Source: Candidatus Limosilactobacillus faecipullorum
GTDB lineage: Bacteria; Bacillota; Bacilli; Lactobacillales; Lactobacillaceae
Length of the DNA: 44,402 bases
Assembly: GCA_019118465.1 (NCBI GenBank)
Contig: DWYX01000057.1
Span: 1-44,402 of the forward strand
Reading direction: 5' to 3'
The notes under the pieces are model-generated. The model searched no databases and was not told the DNA's origin. It was given only the letters and a program-made list of their open reading frames with translations. The translations under genes were made by a program, and so were the position numbers. This document shows, one piece after another, positions 25,215-34,882 of this stretch; position 1 is the stretch's first letter; each line of letters opens with the position of its first letter.

Positions 25215-25243
25215 TTGACACACCACCTGTTTTTGTAGATAAT
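25215..25243 (+). promoter_or_regulatory. Promoter of gntK
   Basis: TTGACA at 25215-25220, exactly 17 bases, GATAAT at 25238-25243. ACACCA/TGGTGT arms flank the spacer and -10. Confidence 0.8.
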
Positions 25244-25260
25244 ACTTGGTGTATCGATAA

Positions 25261-25275
25261 ACGTAAGCGATTGCA
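25261..25275 (+). promoter_or_regulatory. Catabolite-responsive element of the gluconate operon
   Basis: ACGTAAGCGATTGCA fits WTGNAANCGNWNNCW except for one base. It sits between the promoter and the ribosome binding site, a position where CcpA would block transcription when preferred sugars are present. Confidence 0.6.
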
Positions 25276-25290
25276 AAAGAGGAGAGGAAC

Positions 25291-26829
25291 ATGGATTACT
25301 TAATTGGAGTCGATGTGGGAACAACGTCAACAAAGGCGGTTCTCTATAATCAAAAAGCAAAAGTCTTAGCAAGTTTTAAAGCGGGCTATACCTTATACCG
25401 GGATGCGAGTGGGATGGCAGAACAAGATCCGGATGTCATTGTCTCAGCGGTCAAGCAAGTGATTAAACAAGCCGCCCAAGAAGCTGATTTAACAACCGGA
25501 AAATTGTTAGCGGTATCATTTTCGAGTGCAAACCAAAGTCTGATCTTATTAGACGAAAATCATCAGCCTTTAACCCGGTCAATCACCTGGGCTGATACCC
25601 GGGCAAGTAAGGTCGCTGAGGATTTGCGGCGGCAATTAGTTTCTAAAACCTTATTTGCACATACTGGGACACCAATTCATCCGATGTCACCCTTGGTGAA
25701 GTTAATGTGGTTGAATCAGACCCAACCAGAATTGATGGCGAAGGCAACCTATGTAGCAGATATCAAGTCCTACTTATTCTGGGAGTTATTCCAAACCTTC
25801 AAAGTTGATATCTCAATTGCCTCCTGTACGGGACTCTTTAATTTACAAACGAGTACTTGGGATGAAGAAGCTTTGACACTTGCTAAAGTTAGCAAAGAAC
25901 AACTTCCTCAAATTGTAAAGAGCACTAGTCAAGCCCACGGCCTTGTACCAACGGCTGCCCAAGAAATGGGAATTCCAGCTACAACGCCATTTGTTTATGG
26001 GGCCTTTGATGGAGCCTTGTCGAACCTTGGGGTTAGCGCCTTAAAGCCGGATACGGTTGCAATTACGATTGGGACTTCAGCAGCGGTTCGGGTTGCGACG
26101 ACTAAGCCGGTCATTGATCCCCAAGAGCGTCTTTTCTGCTATGCCATTGATGAAGGAATGTATGTCGTTGGGGGACCGATTAATAACGGGGGCGACGTTT
26201 TCCAATGGGCAGTTGAACACCTCGTGGATAACTCAGCCGTTAAACAAAACGGTGGAAATGCTTTTGACCTAGCTAATGAAGTGATTGCAAGTGCGCCAGC
26301 TGGAGCCCATGGCTTAATTTTCCATCCTTTCCTTGGTGGAGAACGGGCACCACTTTGGGATGCCAATGCTCGGGGTTCCTTCTTTGGTTTAACGCCACTT
26401 CATACTCGGGCAGACATGCTTCGGGCGGTAATGGAAGGGATTAACTTCAACATCGCCACTGTTTTTGCGGCAGTGCGTGATTTGATTGGTGAACCAACCA
26501 GTGTTACCGCAACGGGAGGATTTGCCCAGTCAGCAGTTTGGAAACAAATGATGGCCGATATCTTAAACGTTACTGTCAATATTCCTGAATCATTTGAGTC
26601 TGGTTGCCTTGGTGCAATTACGATGGCGATGCAGAGCCTCGGCTTGGTTAAAGACTATGAAATCGTAAAGGACTTTATGGGGCCAATTGAAAGTTATAAT
26701 CCTAATCCTAAAGTAGTTCTAACCTATCAAGAATACTTACCGCTTTTTAAGCAAGTTGAAGAATTATTGTCGCCAGCTTATTCAGTTGTTGCTCAACTGC
26801 AGGCTAAACAAAAATCAAAGGAGGATTAA
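25291..26829 (+). CDS. gntK: Gluconokinase (FGGY family)
   Basis: 512-residue sugar kinase that phosphorylates gluconate to 6-phosphogluconate, which enters the phosphoketolase pathway. GVDVGTTSTKAVLY is the first ATP-phosphate motif, ITWADTRAS the sugar-binding region, ITIGTSAAVR the second phosphate motif, and TATGGFAQSAVWKQMMADIL the C-terminal FGGY signature. The neighbouring GntP-type permease gene supports gluconate over xylulose as substrate. AGAGGAG precedes ATG. It is followed after three bases by the permease gene. Confidence 0.9.
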   Translation: MDYLIGVDVGTTSTKAVLYNQKAKVLASFKAGYTLYRDASGMAEQDPDVIVSAVKQVIKQAAQEADLTTGKLLAVSFSSANQSLILLDENHQPLTRSITWADTRASKVAEDLRRQLVSKTLFAHTGTPIHPMSPLVKLMWLNQTQPELMAKATYVADIKSYLFWELFQTFKVDISIASCTGLFNLQTSTWDEEALTLAKVSKEQLPQIVKSTSQAHGLVPTAAQEMGIPATTPFVYGAFDGALSNLGVSALKPDTVAITIGTSAAVRVATTKPVIDPQERLFCYAIDEGMYVVGGPINNGGDVFQWAVEHLVDNSAVKQNGGNAFDLANEVIASAPAGAHGLIFHPFLGGERAPLWDANARGSFFGLTPLHTRADMLRAVMEGINFNIATVFAAVRDLIGEPTSVTATGGFAQSAVWKQMMADILNVTVNIPESFESGCLGAITMAMQSLGLVKDYEIVKDFMGPIESYNPNPKVVLTYQEYLPLFKQVEELLSPAYSVVAQLQAKQKSKED

Positions 26830-26832
26830 AAA

Positions 26833-28175
26833 ATGCCATTATTGATTGTTTTAATTGGGGTTGCTCTCTTAATCTTTATGATTATTAAGTTGAAGCTGAA
26901 CACCTTTGTTTCCTTGGTTGTTACATCCTTCTTAATTGCCTTAATGCTTCAAATTCCAATTGCCAAAATTCCAACAACGATTGAAACTGGGATTGGGGGT
27001 CAATTAGGTCACTTGGCTGTCATCTTTGGTTTTGGTTCCATGCTGGTCAACTTGTTTCCGACTCTGGTGGTGGATATCGGATCGCTACGACTTTGATTGA
27101 AAAGTTTGGGCGGCGTTGGATCCAAGTTGCCGTAATTTTAGCTTCCTTTATCATTGGGTTGTCCTTATTCTTTGAAGTTGGTTTGGTCGTTGTTCTTCCA
27201 ATTATCTTCATTATTGCCCGGGAAATGGACATGCCATTGATTTATCTGGGGATTCCAATGGCGGCAACTTTGAATGTTACCCACGCATTCTTGCCACCAC
27301 ACCCAGCGCCAACGGCAATTACAGATATCTTAGGGGCTAACTTAGGCCACGTTCTTTTACTTGGGATTATCGCAGCGATTCCAACGATTATTGTTGCCGG
27401 TCCGCTATACAACTACTGCTTACACAAGTTCTACCCAAAGGTTTACCGGAATAATATGGACATCTCGGTCTTAGGGGAATACAAGGAATTTAAGCTTGAA
27501 GAAACGCCTGGTTTTGGAATTTCTGTTTTAACGGCGATGTTACCGGTCATTTTGATCGCGGTCGCAACGATTTGTTCCTTTATTTTGCCAAAGGGTAACC
27601 CCGTTAATGAATTTATCCAATTTATTGGGGCACCGGATGCCGCAATGTTAATCTCGCTTCTGTTCGCCGTCTTTACAATGGGCTTGATGCGGAACAAGAA
27701 GATGGAAGAAATTTCCAACTCAATGGTCACTTCCGTTAAGCAAATTGCCATGATGCTCTTAATTATCGGTGGTGGGGGTGCCTTCAAACAAGTTTTGGTT
27801 GATGGAGGGATTTCCAAGTACGTTTCCGCTTTATTTGCTCACACCAGTTTGTCTCCAATCGTAGCCGCTTGGTTAATTACAGCCATTTTGCGGATTGCCT
27901 TAGGTTCATCAACCGTTTCTGCTATGACGGCTGCTGGTTTAATTGCGCCAATGGCTCACCAATTTGGGGCTAACTCCACGATGGCAGCCTTGATGGTTCT
28001 TGCCGTCGGTGCGGGTTCCGTCTTTGGTGGTCACGTTAACGACGCTGGTTTCTGGATGATTAAGGAATACTTTGGTTTATCGCTAAAAGAAAACTTCATT
28101 GCTTGGACAACCTTAACATGTGTGCTTGCTCTAGCTGGGTTAGCAACAGTCCTTATAATGGCAATGTTTGTATAA
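26833..28175 (+). pseudogene. gntP: Gluconate permease (GntP family), frameshifted
   Basis: Two adjoining frames together encode one 12- to 14-segment gluconate:H+ symporter of about 447 residues. The first frame (26833-27096) follows the family to GFGSML, then reads out of frame and stops; the second frame resumes as DSGGGYRIATTLIEKFG and runs to 28175. Adding a single G at about 27045 (CTGGTC to CTGGGTC) restores GSMLGQLVSDSGGG, the expected conserved region. No slippery heptamer is visible, so this is a true one-base deletion or a sequencing error. If real, the cassette lacks its own uptake. Good AAAGGAGG site before ATG 26833. Confidence 0.85.
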
Positions 28176-28211
28176 GATAATTTCTGGGTTAATTTCAGAG
28201 ATACGAATAAG

Positions 28212-28246
28212 GCTGGGAAGGCACAAAATTCCTTCTCAGCTTTTTT
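28212..28246 (+). terminator. Terminator after the gluconate permease gene
   Basis: GCTGGGAAGG (28212-28221) pairs with CCTTCTCAGC (28231-28240), then TTTTTT. It separates gntK-gntP from the regulator gene. Confidence 0.85.
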
Positions 28247-28316
28247 GAACTTGTTTTTTTAATTTCCTTGGGGGTATGATAATTGTTACTAGTTTGGAAA
28301 GCGAGAGAAGAGGTAA

Positions 28317-29324
28317 ATGCGGCAACACGTAACAATTAAAGATGTAGCGAAAGCGGCGGGCGTTTCGGTTACCACCGTTTCTCGGTATTTGAATGGTCGA
28401 TATGATCGGATGGGGAAGGAAACCAAAGAACGGATCACTACTACCATTAAAGAGTTAAATTATGCGCCAACAGCTTCTGCCCGACGATTACGCCAAAGTC
28501 AGAGTCATTTGGTAGGTTTGCTAGTGGGAAATATGGCTAATCCCTTTTCATCTTTGCTAGCGAAGGGGATTTACGATGTTTTACAACCAGCTGGTTATGA
28601 TGTTTTGTTAATGAATACCAACGATTCAGTGGCAAATGAGGCCCGGGCATTAGATCGGTTATATACCCAACAAGTAGATGGAATTATTGTGCAACCAAGT
28701 GCGGGGAAATTTAGTCAATTTCAGTCAGTAACTGATCATGAAATTCCCTTAGTCGTTGTTGACCGGGAAATTCATGATCAGCCAGCAACGGTGGGGAAGG
28801 TAACTAGTACTAACCAAACTGCCTGTTTTGACTTAGGAAAATACTTAGCTGAGCGGGGCTACCAGAATATTATTTCGGTAAGTGCTAGGTATGCGGAAGC
28901 TTCTGGCCAGATTCCCCGAATTGCGGGATTGAAAAAAGCGGCCGAACAAATTGGGTTTAATTACCTTAACATCGCAACTAAAAAGAGCGATACCGTTACC
29001 GACTTAGCACCGAAGATCAAACAATGGGTTCAAAGTTTGCGCGGAAAGACGGTCATCGTTTCGCTGATGGGCCCGATTCTATTTGATTTATTAGATGTTT
29101 TTAAAATGTTAAAGTGGCAATTTCCAGACGATGCTGGCCTCGTTAGTTTTGATGACTGGGCGTGGTCACGGTTTGTGGGAGATGGGATTTTTTTGGTTCA
29201 ACAAGATATGGAAACAATGGGCCAATTAGCTGCCCAAAAGTTACTCCAACAAGTTGAGACTGGGTCTGATCAATCTTGGCCAAGTTTTGTCCCAGTTAAG
29301 ATGGTGCCGGCACCGTCAATTTGA
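28317..29324 (+). CDS. LacI family transcriptional regulator of the gluconate cassette
   Basis: 335-residue repressor-type protein. The N-terminal helix-turn-helix is TIKDVAKAAGVSVTTVSRYLNG with hinge helix ASARRLRQ, followed by a periplasmic-binding-protein-like effector domain (VGLLVGNMANPFSSLLAKGI, DGIIVQPS, LVSFDDWAWS). Its position and the LacI-type palindrome before gntK point to control of the gluconate operon, with gluconate or 6-phosphogluconate as likely effector (inference). GAGAAGAGG precedes ATG 28317. Confidence 0.92.
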   Translation: MRQHVTIKDVAKAAGVSVTTVSRYLNGRYDRMGKETKERITTTIKELNYAPTASARRLRQSQSHLVGLLVGNMANPFSSLLAKGIYDVLQPAGYDVLLMNTNDSVANEARALDRLYTQQVDGIIVQPSAGKFSQFQSVTDHEIPLVVVDREIHDQPATVGKVTSTNQTACFDLGKYLAERGYQNIISVSARYAEASGQIPRIAGLKKAAEQIGFNYLNIATKKSDTVTDLAPKIKQWVQSLRGKTVIVSLMGPILFDLLDVFKMLKWQFPDDAGLVSFDDWAWSRFVGDGIFLVQQDMETMGQLAAQKLLQQVETGSDQSWPSFVPVKMVPAPSI

Positions 29325-29333
29325 TTAAAAAAT

Positions 29334-29674
29334 AGGTTGGGAAGAAACTACAAAGACCATTAATTTAAAGGTTGGAACGTAACCAACACAACTTTGAGAG
29401 TAGCTCTGTTAGACAACTATCGTGGCAAAAAGCAGTAGCTGAATGGCAGTTGCTTCCCTAACGGTCGCACCAACCTATTCAGCCTTGCATGGGTTTGCGG
29501 ACGCTAAACAAGTCGGCTAGCTCTCTTCAAGCACAATCCTTATAGATAAATCAGCCGGAGAAGATTTGTTTTGCAAATTTCACTCCGGCTGTTTTTTTAT
29601 CTCACAGGACAGTTTGAAAACTTTCTTGCTAATTCACTTTTCAAAGCTGGGTCTTATCGTAAGCAAAAAGGCTC
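29334..29674 (-). repeat. Right arm of the inverted repeat flanking the gluconate cassette
   Basis: Reverse complement of 24791-25118 with scattered substitutions and an extra 11 bases. Block order on the minus strand is the same as in the left arm. Confidence 0.85.
29552..29599 (+). terminator. Terminator within the right arm, after the LacI gene
   Basis: CAGCCGGAG (29552-29560) pairs with CTCCGGCTG (29583-29591), with an inner ATTTG/CAAAT stem, then seven T. The left copy has the hairpin but no T run in the matching direction. Confidence 0.8.
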
Positions 29675-30031
29675 ATTCTAGATCCATCTAGGATCGAAAG
29701 GATACATTTATAATTTTGCAAAACGGGTTGTTTAATTATCTAAACGATTTTGGAGTTCAATTTGGCACTGATCACGATCATTAAAATGGAGATCTTTAAA
29801 CGTTTGTATGCAATCTGATTTTTCCTCAGATAACAATCAAAGGCGATAATAATTAGTCAATCTTCCCCTTGAGAAATTCTTTTTTGATTATAAAATCCGT
29901 GGTATCCTTAAGTTAAAAGTGGTAGTGTTTACAATCTTTTTATAACTTGAAAACCAATTTAGCTTAAAGTTTGATAAACGATACCTAGATTGAAGATTTG
30001 CCAAGCGAAAATTTAGAAGGGATTGAGTGAT
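29675..30031. other. Noncoding gap before the polyphosphate operon
   Basis: About 350 AT-rich bases. The start still resembles the repeat family (GGATCGAAAGG near 29691); the rest shows no gene. Promoter of the ppx-ppk-ppx operon should lie here; I see no clean -35/-10 pair, only scattered candidates such as TTGAAA at 29948. Confidence 0.4.
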
Positions 30032-31525
30032 GTGACCAAAAAAACTGTCGGGATTATCCTATTACGGCCGGACCGCCTGACCTTAACCATTCAAGATGAA
30101 AATCAAAAGGTGGTCACACAGGTTCGGTCTGGAGCGCTCCGGGTTGGGGATGAATTGGTTGCCAATTATTTGGAAAATATGGATGCCATTACTACTAACT
30201 TGGTTGGGTTCCAACGGGTGTTGAAGGAATATGATGTAAAAGAAGTTGCTTGTTTTGGTGATTTAGATGATTTGGATGATGTTTCGGCCCAATACGTGGC
30301 CGACCAAATTGAGGTCCGAGTGGGATTGAAATTACGTTGGCTCAACAAAAATCAGCTGTTAGCTCAAACCTTAGTACAAACGTGGCCACGGTTTAAGCAT
30401 GAACTTGGTGACCAGCAATTAACGGGATACGTTCTGTGTGTTGGGCTTTCAACTAGTACCTTGTCCTACTTTAACCAGGGACAATTCATGAATTGCTGGG
30501 ACATTGACCTTGGGAAGGCAAGGATTAATCAGTTAGCGGAAAACCTTCGGCAAACAACGGCGACTCCAAGTGATATCATTACCGACTTTATTAGTTCCAA
30601 ACTGGAATACTTGGTTCCGGAATTAAGTGGTCAATCTGCCCCAGTTTTGCTTGTCCAAGGGGTCGAAACCTTAGCCCAACGGTATATCCAAGCTCCAAAC
30701 GTGATTGCCCAGGTGGATACGGACTCCTTCAAGCAACGGTTCCGGCAGATTCTTTCCTCATCTGACCAGTACATCATTCATCAATACGACGTCGATGAAC
30801 AAAGTGTAGATTGGGTCTTACCAAGTTATTTGGTTGTCCGGCAGACGATGCGGCTATTGAAAGCCCGGAAACTTTACGTAACGAGCTTAGCTCAACCAGA
30901 TGGTTTACTGGCGGACTACGCGAATAAGTTACCGGTAAATGACCTTGTGCGGAGTGCTGCTGATAAGATGGCCCAACGGTATGGAATTGATGTTTATCAT
31001 AAAGAATTTGTTACCAAAGTCGCCATGCAACTCTTTGATGCCTTAAAACCAATTCACCGTTTGAATAATCATTACCGCTTGCTGTTGGAATTAGCATGTA
31101 AGGTTGATGATATTGGGAACTTCATTAATCCCCAAGGTCACTACCGCCATTCAGCCTATATTTTAGAAGCTAACCCCTTGATTGGAATTTCGGATGTGGA
31201 TAATTTAATCATTGCGGAAGTTTCGCGGTACCATTCCTCAGAAGCGCCAGAGATTGATCAACACCACTTCAAGGAGTTGCGGAGTCGGCTCCGGTTGCCA
31301 ATTGCTCAGCTAGCTGCGATTTTGCGGGTAGCCGATTCACTCGATGATTCGCGGCAACAAAAGATCTCCGAAATTAGCTTGAAGTTGAGGGGAGATCGGT
31401 TACTGATTAAGGCAAAGGCGAAAGATGATTTGGTTTTGGAAAAATGGGCCTTCTTGCGGAAGAATAAACTCTTTACCCAGGTCTATGGTTTGCAACCGGA
31501 ATTGATTGCGAAGGGGGCAAAGTAA
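30032..31525 (+). CDS. Ppx/GppA-like protein with degenerate catalytic motifs
   Basis: Nearly 500-residue protein: an N-terminal ASKHA-type domain and a C-terminal HD-like helical domain, as in long exopolyphosphatases. The N-terminal phosphate loop is not DxGSNS but ILLRPDRLTLT, and the HD motif is VDDIG instead of LHDIG, so the metal-binding His is lost although RHSAYI and EVSRYHSS remain. Catalysis is doubtful; a regulatory or partner role to the second Ppx is more likely (inference). It is first in a ppx-ppk-ppx operon. GTG 30032 has better ribosome-site spacing; TTG 30023 is possible. Confidence 0.82.
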   Translation: MTKKTVGIILLRPDRLTLTIQDENQKVVTQVRSGALRVGDELVANYLENMDAITTNLVGFQRVLKEYDVKEVACFGDLDDLDDVSAQYVADQIEVRVGLKLRWLNKNQLLAQTLVQTWPRFKHELGDQQLTGYVLCVGLSTSTLSYFNQGQFMNCWDIDLGKARINQLAENLRQTTATPSDIITDFISSKLEYLVPELSGQSAPVLLVQGVETLAQRYIQAPNVIAQVDTDSFKQRFRQILSSSDQYIIHQYDVDEQSVDWVLPSYLVVRQTMRLLKARKLYVTSLAQPDGLLADYANKLPVNDLVRSAADKMAQRYGIDVYHKEFVTKVAMQLFDALKPIHRLNNHYRLLLELACKVDDIGNFINPQGHYRHSAYILEANPLIGISDVDNLIIAEVSRYHSSEAPEIDQHHFKELRSRLRLPIAQLAAILRVADSLDDSRQQKISEISLKLRGDRLLIKAKAKDDLVLEKWAFLRKNKLFTQVYGLQPELIAKGAK

Positions 31526-31526
31526 A

Positions 31527-33779
31527 ATGAATGAAACTGATTTTTACCAACCAAGTAACTATGTAAATCGGGAACTTTCTTGGATTGACTTTAACGGCCG
31601 GGTGCTTGAAGAAGCAGTTGCTCCAGAGAATCCTTTGCTTGAACGGGCTAATTTCCTTGGAATCACCCAAAGTAATGTTGATGAATTCTTTATGGTCCGG
31701 GTGGCATCTCTTCATAAGTTATCAGCTTTTAATGTCACTACAACGGATGCTTCGGGGATGACGCCAGCCGAACAGTTGGCAGCGGTTAATGAAAAAGAAC
31801 ACCGAATGGTAGAAAAGCGTTACCAAGTTTATAACGATTACTTACTACCAGAATTAGCTAAGCAAGAAATTTACATCAAGCACGTCAATGACCTTGATGA
31901 ACGGGAATATGACTTCATTAGCCGGTACTTTGAAGATGAATTAATGCCAGTTTTGACGCCAATGGCGGATGACTCTTCCCGGCCCTTCCCGTTTATTGCC
32001 AATAATTCCTTGAACGTAGCGGTTAAGCTAATCCGGGATCTTTCCCAAATCGAAGACCGACCGCGGAAGGTTCTTGAAGGGGATCAAGAAGTGACTGAAA
32101 ATAACCAGGAAATGCATGAACACGGTGAGAAGCCGGAAGATAAGTTTGCAACGATCCGGGTGCCAGAAATTTACAAGCGCTTGATTAAGTTGCCAACGAA
32201 AAATTCCTTTGTTTTAATCGATGATGTGATTAAAGAATTTATTGCTAAGCTTTTCCCTGGCTATAAAGTTTTAACCACCGGGACATACCGGGTCATGCGG
32301 GATATGGACTTGGACGTGGCTGAAGAAGACACTTCGGATCTGCTCCGGGCGGTCCAACATCAATTGCGGGCCCGGGAACACGGGAGTGTCATGCGGCTCG
32401 AAATCGAAGAAGACTTTGATAGCTGGCTGGAGAACCACTTGATTGACCGGCTTAAGGTTGATGAAGCTTGGGTTTACCGGGTAAACGGTCCAGTTGACTT
32501 AACCTTCTTAAAGAAGTTAAGCGGGATGGTCGATGGTCATGATGATCTGCGTTACCCATCGTACCAAGCTTACCAGGATCCAGCGCTCGATATGGATCAC
32601 AATATTTTTGCGGCCATTCGGGAAAAGGATCACTTGTTGCAACATCCATACGATAACTTCCAATCCGTGGTTAACTTCATCCATCAAGCGGCTGAAGATC
32701 CGAAGACCTTGGCGATCAAGATGACCCTGTACCGGGTTTCAGGAAATTCACCAATTATTAAGTACCTTGGTCAGGCGGCCCAACAAGGGAAGCAAGTTAC
32801 CGTCTTAGTTGAAGTTAAGGCCCGGTTTGATGAACAAAATAACGTTCGTTGGGCCCGGCGACTTGAACAAATGGGTTGCCACGTTATTTACGGGTTAGTT
32901 GGCCTAAAGACTCACTGTAAGATTGCCTTAGTAATCCGACGGGATGATGACGGCATCCGTCGTTACATGCACCTAGGGACAGGGAACTACAATGATGTCA
33001 CAGCTCACTTCTACACGGACATGGGCCTTTTAACCTGTGATTATGAACTTGGTGAAGACTTAACGAATCTCTTCAATGCCTTATCTGGCTTTGCCCGGAC
33101 CAAGTACTTCCATAAGCTTCATGCTTCCCCAGATGGGATTCGGGACTTTATCAATGCCAAAATTGATCAACAAATTGCCATTGCTAAGCGAGGGAATCCA
33201 GCCCGGATTAGCATGAAGATGAACTCACTTTCTGATAAGCAAATCATTGCCCACCTTTACGAAGCTGCAGCGGCTGGAGTTAAGATCCGCCTGCTAATTC
33301 GGGGGATTACTTGTTTACGGAATGACTTACCAGTTTTGAACGGGAACATTGAAGTTCACTCCATCTTAGGACGGTTCCTTGAACACTCTCGGATTTACTA
33401 CTTCGAAGGAGAAGGACACGAAGAAATTTACCTAGCAAGTGCCGATATGATGACCCGGAACTTAAACCGGCGGGTGGAAGAACTTTATCCAGTAACCGAA
33501 GAAGATACGAAAGCACAAGTAATTAATATTTTCGAAAATATGTGGCGGGATAATGTTAAGACCCGGATCCTGAAAGGGACGGTTTATGAAAAGGTAACGC
33601 CAGAAGGCAAACGCTTTGATTCTCAAGCCTACTTCATTAAGCAAGCCCAAAAGCAACTTAGTGATTTAAACCGGGAAAAAAAGAACCATAAGCGGCTCTC
33701 GAATGTTTTTGAAACCTTAACCCGTCACGTTTCAAATTTACACTTAGACAACACTGGAAAGGATAGCAAGCATGACTAA
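31527..33779 (+). CDS. ppk: Polyphosphate kinase 1
   Basis: 750-residue PPK1, which reversibly transfers ATP gamma-phosphate onto polyphosphate. NRELSWIDFNGRVLEEA is the N-terminal signature. The histidine that becomes phosphorylated is His463 in KTHCK and the second catalytic His is His620 in EHSRIYY, with the same 157-residue spacing as in E. coli. The ATG two bases after the preceding stop uses AAGGGGG; it ends inside the next gene (8-base overlap), so the three genes are translated as one unit. Confidence 0.97.
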   Translation: MNETDFYQPSNYVNRELSWIDFNGRVLEEAVAPENPLLERANFLGITQSNVDEFFMVRVASLHKLSAFNVTTTDASGMTPAEQLAAVNEKEHRMVEKRYQVYNDYLLPELAKQEIYIKHVNDLDEREYDFISRYFEDELMPVLTPMADDSSRPFPFIANNSLNVAVKLIRDLSQIEDRPRKVLEGDQEVTENNQEMHEHGEKPEDKFATIRVPEIYKRLIKLPTKNSFVLIDDVIKEFIAKLFPGYKVLTTGTYRVMRDMDLDVAEEDTSDLLRAVQHQLRAREHGSVMRLEIEEDFDSWLENHLIDRLKVDEAWVYRVNGPVDLTFLKKLSGMVDGHDDLRYPSYQAYQDPALDMDHNIFAAIREKDHLLQHPYDNFQSVVNFIHQAAEDPKTLAIKMTLYRVSGNSPIIKYLGQAAQQGKQVTVLVEVKARFDEQNNVRWARRLEQMGCHVIYGLVGLKTHCKIALVIRRDDDGIRRYMHLGTGNYNDVTAHFYTDMGLLTCDYELGEDLTNLFNALSGFARTKYFHKLHASPDGIRDFINAKIDQQIAIAKRGNPARISMKMNSLSDKQIIAHLYEAAAAGVKIRLLIRGITCLRNDLPVLNGNIEVHSILGRFLEHSRIYYFEGEGHEEIYLASADMMTRNLNRRVEELYPVTEEDTKAQVINIFENMWRDNVKTRILKGTVYEKVTPEGKRFDSQAYFIKQAQKQLSDLNREKKNHKRLSNVFETLTRHVSNLHLDNTGKDSKHD

Positions 33780-34728
33780 CCTGGCAATTATTGATCTTGG
33801 TTCCAATTCCTGTCGGCTACGGATCAGTGAAATTTACCCTAATGGGAAGCACCAACTAGTAAAGTATGAAAAGGAATTTGTCCGCCTGTCAGAAAATATG
33901 GGACCGGAAAAGATTTTGAAGCCGGAACCAATCGAACGAACGATTACCGTCTTGAAAAAGTTTGCGGTTGAATGCCAAGCTTTAAAAGATGTCCGGTTAA
34001 TTGCGGTCGCAACGGCCGCGGTGCGGCAAGCAACCAACCAAGACGAGTTTTTAAACCGCGTTAAAAAAGAAGTGGGTATTGAAATCAATATTATTTCCGG
34101 CGAACGGGAAGCTTATCTCGATTATGTTGGGGTTTCCCGGACCTTGCCGATTCAAAACGGCCTAATTATCGATACTGGTGGGGCTAGTATGGAACTAATT
34201 TTGGTGGATGAAGGTCAAGCCGAAGAAGTGGTTAGTCTTCCAATTGGGTCAGTTCTTTTGTCCCAACAATACAATTTAGGGGATGTTATCAATCCGGCTG
34301 ATTTGTATGATGCCGTCATCAAGGTCGATGAGGTATTGACCAGTCAACGCTGGCTTAACCGGGCCCGTCATACCCGGGTGGTTGCCCTTGGTGGTAGTAA
34401 CCGGGCCTTAGCAAAGTTATTCCGGTGGAAGCTGGCTTCTTCGCCAACGCACGTTCAACCAGTTCATGGTTTAAAGATGCAAAGTCAAGATGCCTTTGCT
34501 CTAATGCACAGTCTCGTGGCTGCTAACAAAGTTGAACGGACAAAGATGCGGGGAATCGCCGCAGCCCGTGCCGATGTGATTGTTGGTGGATTATTGCCAT
34601 TGATGGCCTTGCTCCGGCAACTTTCCATGCAAGAAGTGATGTTTAGTAATAATGGCTTACGGGAAGGACTATTGTTTGAATATCTGGACCATCAATTAGA
34701 AGGAGTAGCAATTCAAAAGCTTGACTAA
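33772..34728 (+). CDS. ppx: Exopolyphosphatase (Ppx/GppA family)
   Basis: 318-residue protein with intact family motifs: IIDLGSNSCRLRI for phosphate binding, SGEREAYLDYVG with the catalytic Glu region, LIIDTGGASMELI, LPIGSVLL, and VALGGSNRALA. It is the short form without the HD domain. It removes terminal phosphate from polyphosphate and so opposes Ppk encoded just upstream. The ATG overlaps the ppk end by 8 bases. A terminator follows. Confidence 0.95.
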   Translation: MTNLAIIDLGSNSCRLRISEIYPNGKHQLVKYEKEFVRLSENMGPEKILKPEPIERTITVLKKFAVECQALKDVRLIAVATAAVRQATNQDEFLNRVKKEVGIEINIISGEREAYLDYVGVSRTLPIQNGLIIDTGGASMELILVDEGQAEEVVSLPIGSVLLSQQYNLGDVINPADLYDAVIKVDEVLTSQRWLNRARHTRVVALGGSNRALAKLFRWKLASSPTHVQPVHGLKMQSQDAFALMHSLVAANKVERTKMRGIAAARADVIVGGLLPLMALLRQLSMQEVMFSNNGLREGLLFEYLDHQLEGVAIQKLD

Positions 34729-34736
34729 TTGGAAGG

Positions 34737-34778
34737 AGGTCGGGAAGAAGCTTTAATTTCTCCCTGACCTTATTTTTT
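34737..34778 (+). terminator. Terminator of the polyphosphate operon
   Basis: AGGTCGGGA (34737-34745) pairs with TCCCTGACCT (34761-34770, one bulged T), followed by TATTTTTT. Confidence 0.82.
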
Positions 34779-34801
34779 AATGATTTATCATAATTTTTTG
34801 T

Positions 34802-34827
34802 TTGTAAACGTTTTATTGTGATATAAT
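34802..34827 (+). promoter_or_regulatory. galE promoter with overlapping cre-like site
   Basis: An extended -10, TGA plus TATAAT at 34822-34827. TTGTAAACGTTTTAT (34802-34816) matches the CcpA consensus with one mismatch and covers the -35 position, so catabolite repression of galE is likely. Confidence 0.6.
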
Positions 34828-34882
34828 TTAGCGTGAAAAGTTTGTTTACTAAAATTTTAGTTAAAAGAAAGGGTGGCAAATT

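Noticed and set aside
27093-28175. Separate 360-residue transporter gene starting at TTG 27093
   Set aside because: It is the continuation of the GntP frame after a one-base deletion; no ribosome binding site of its own.
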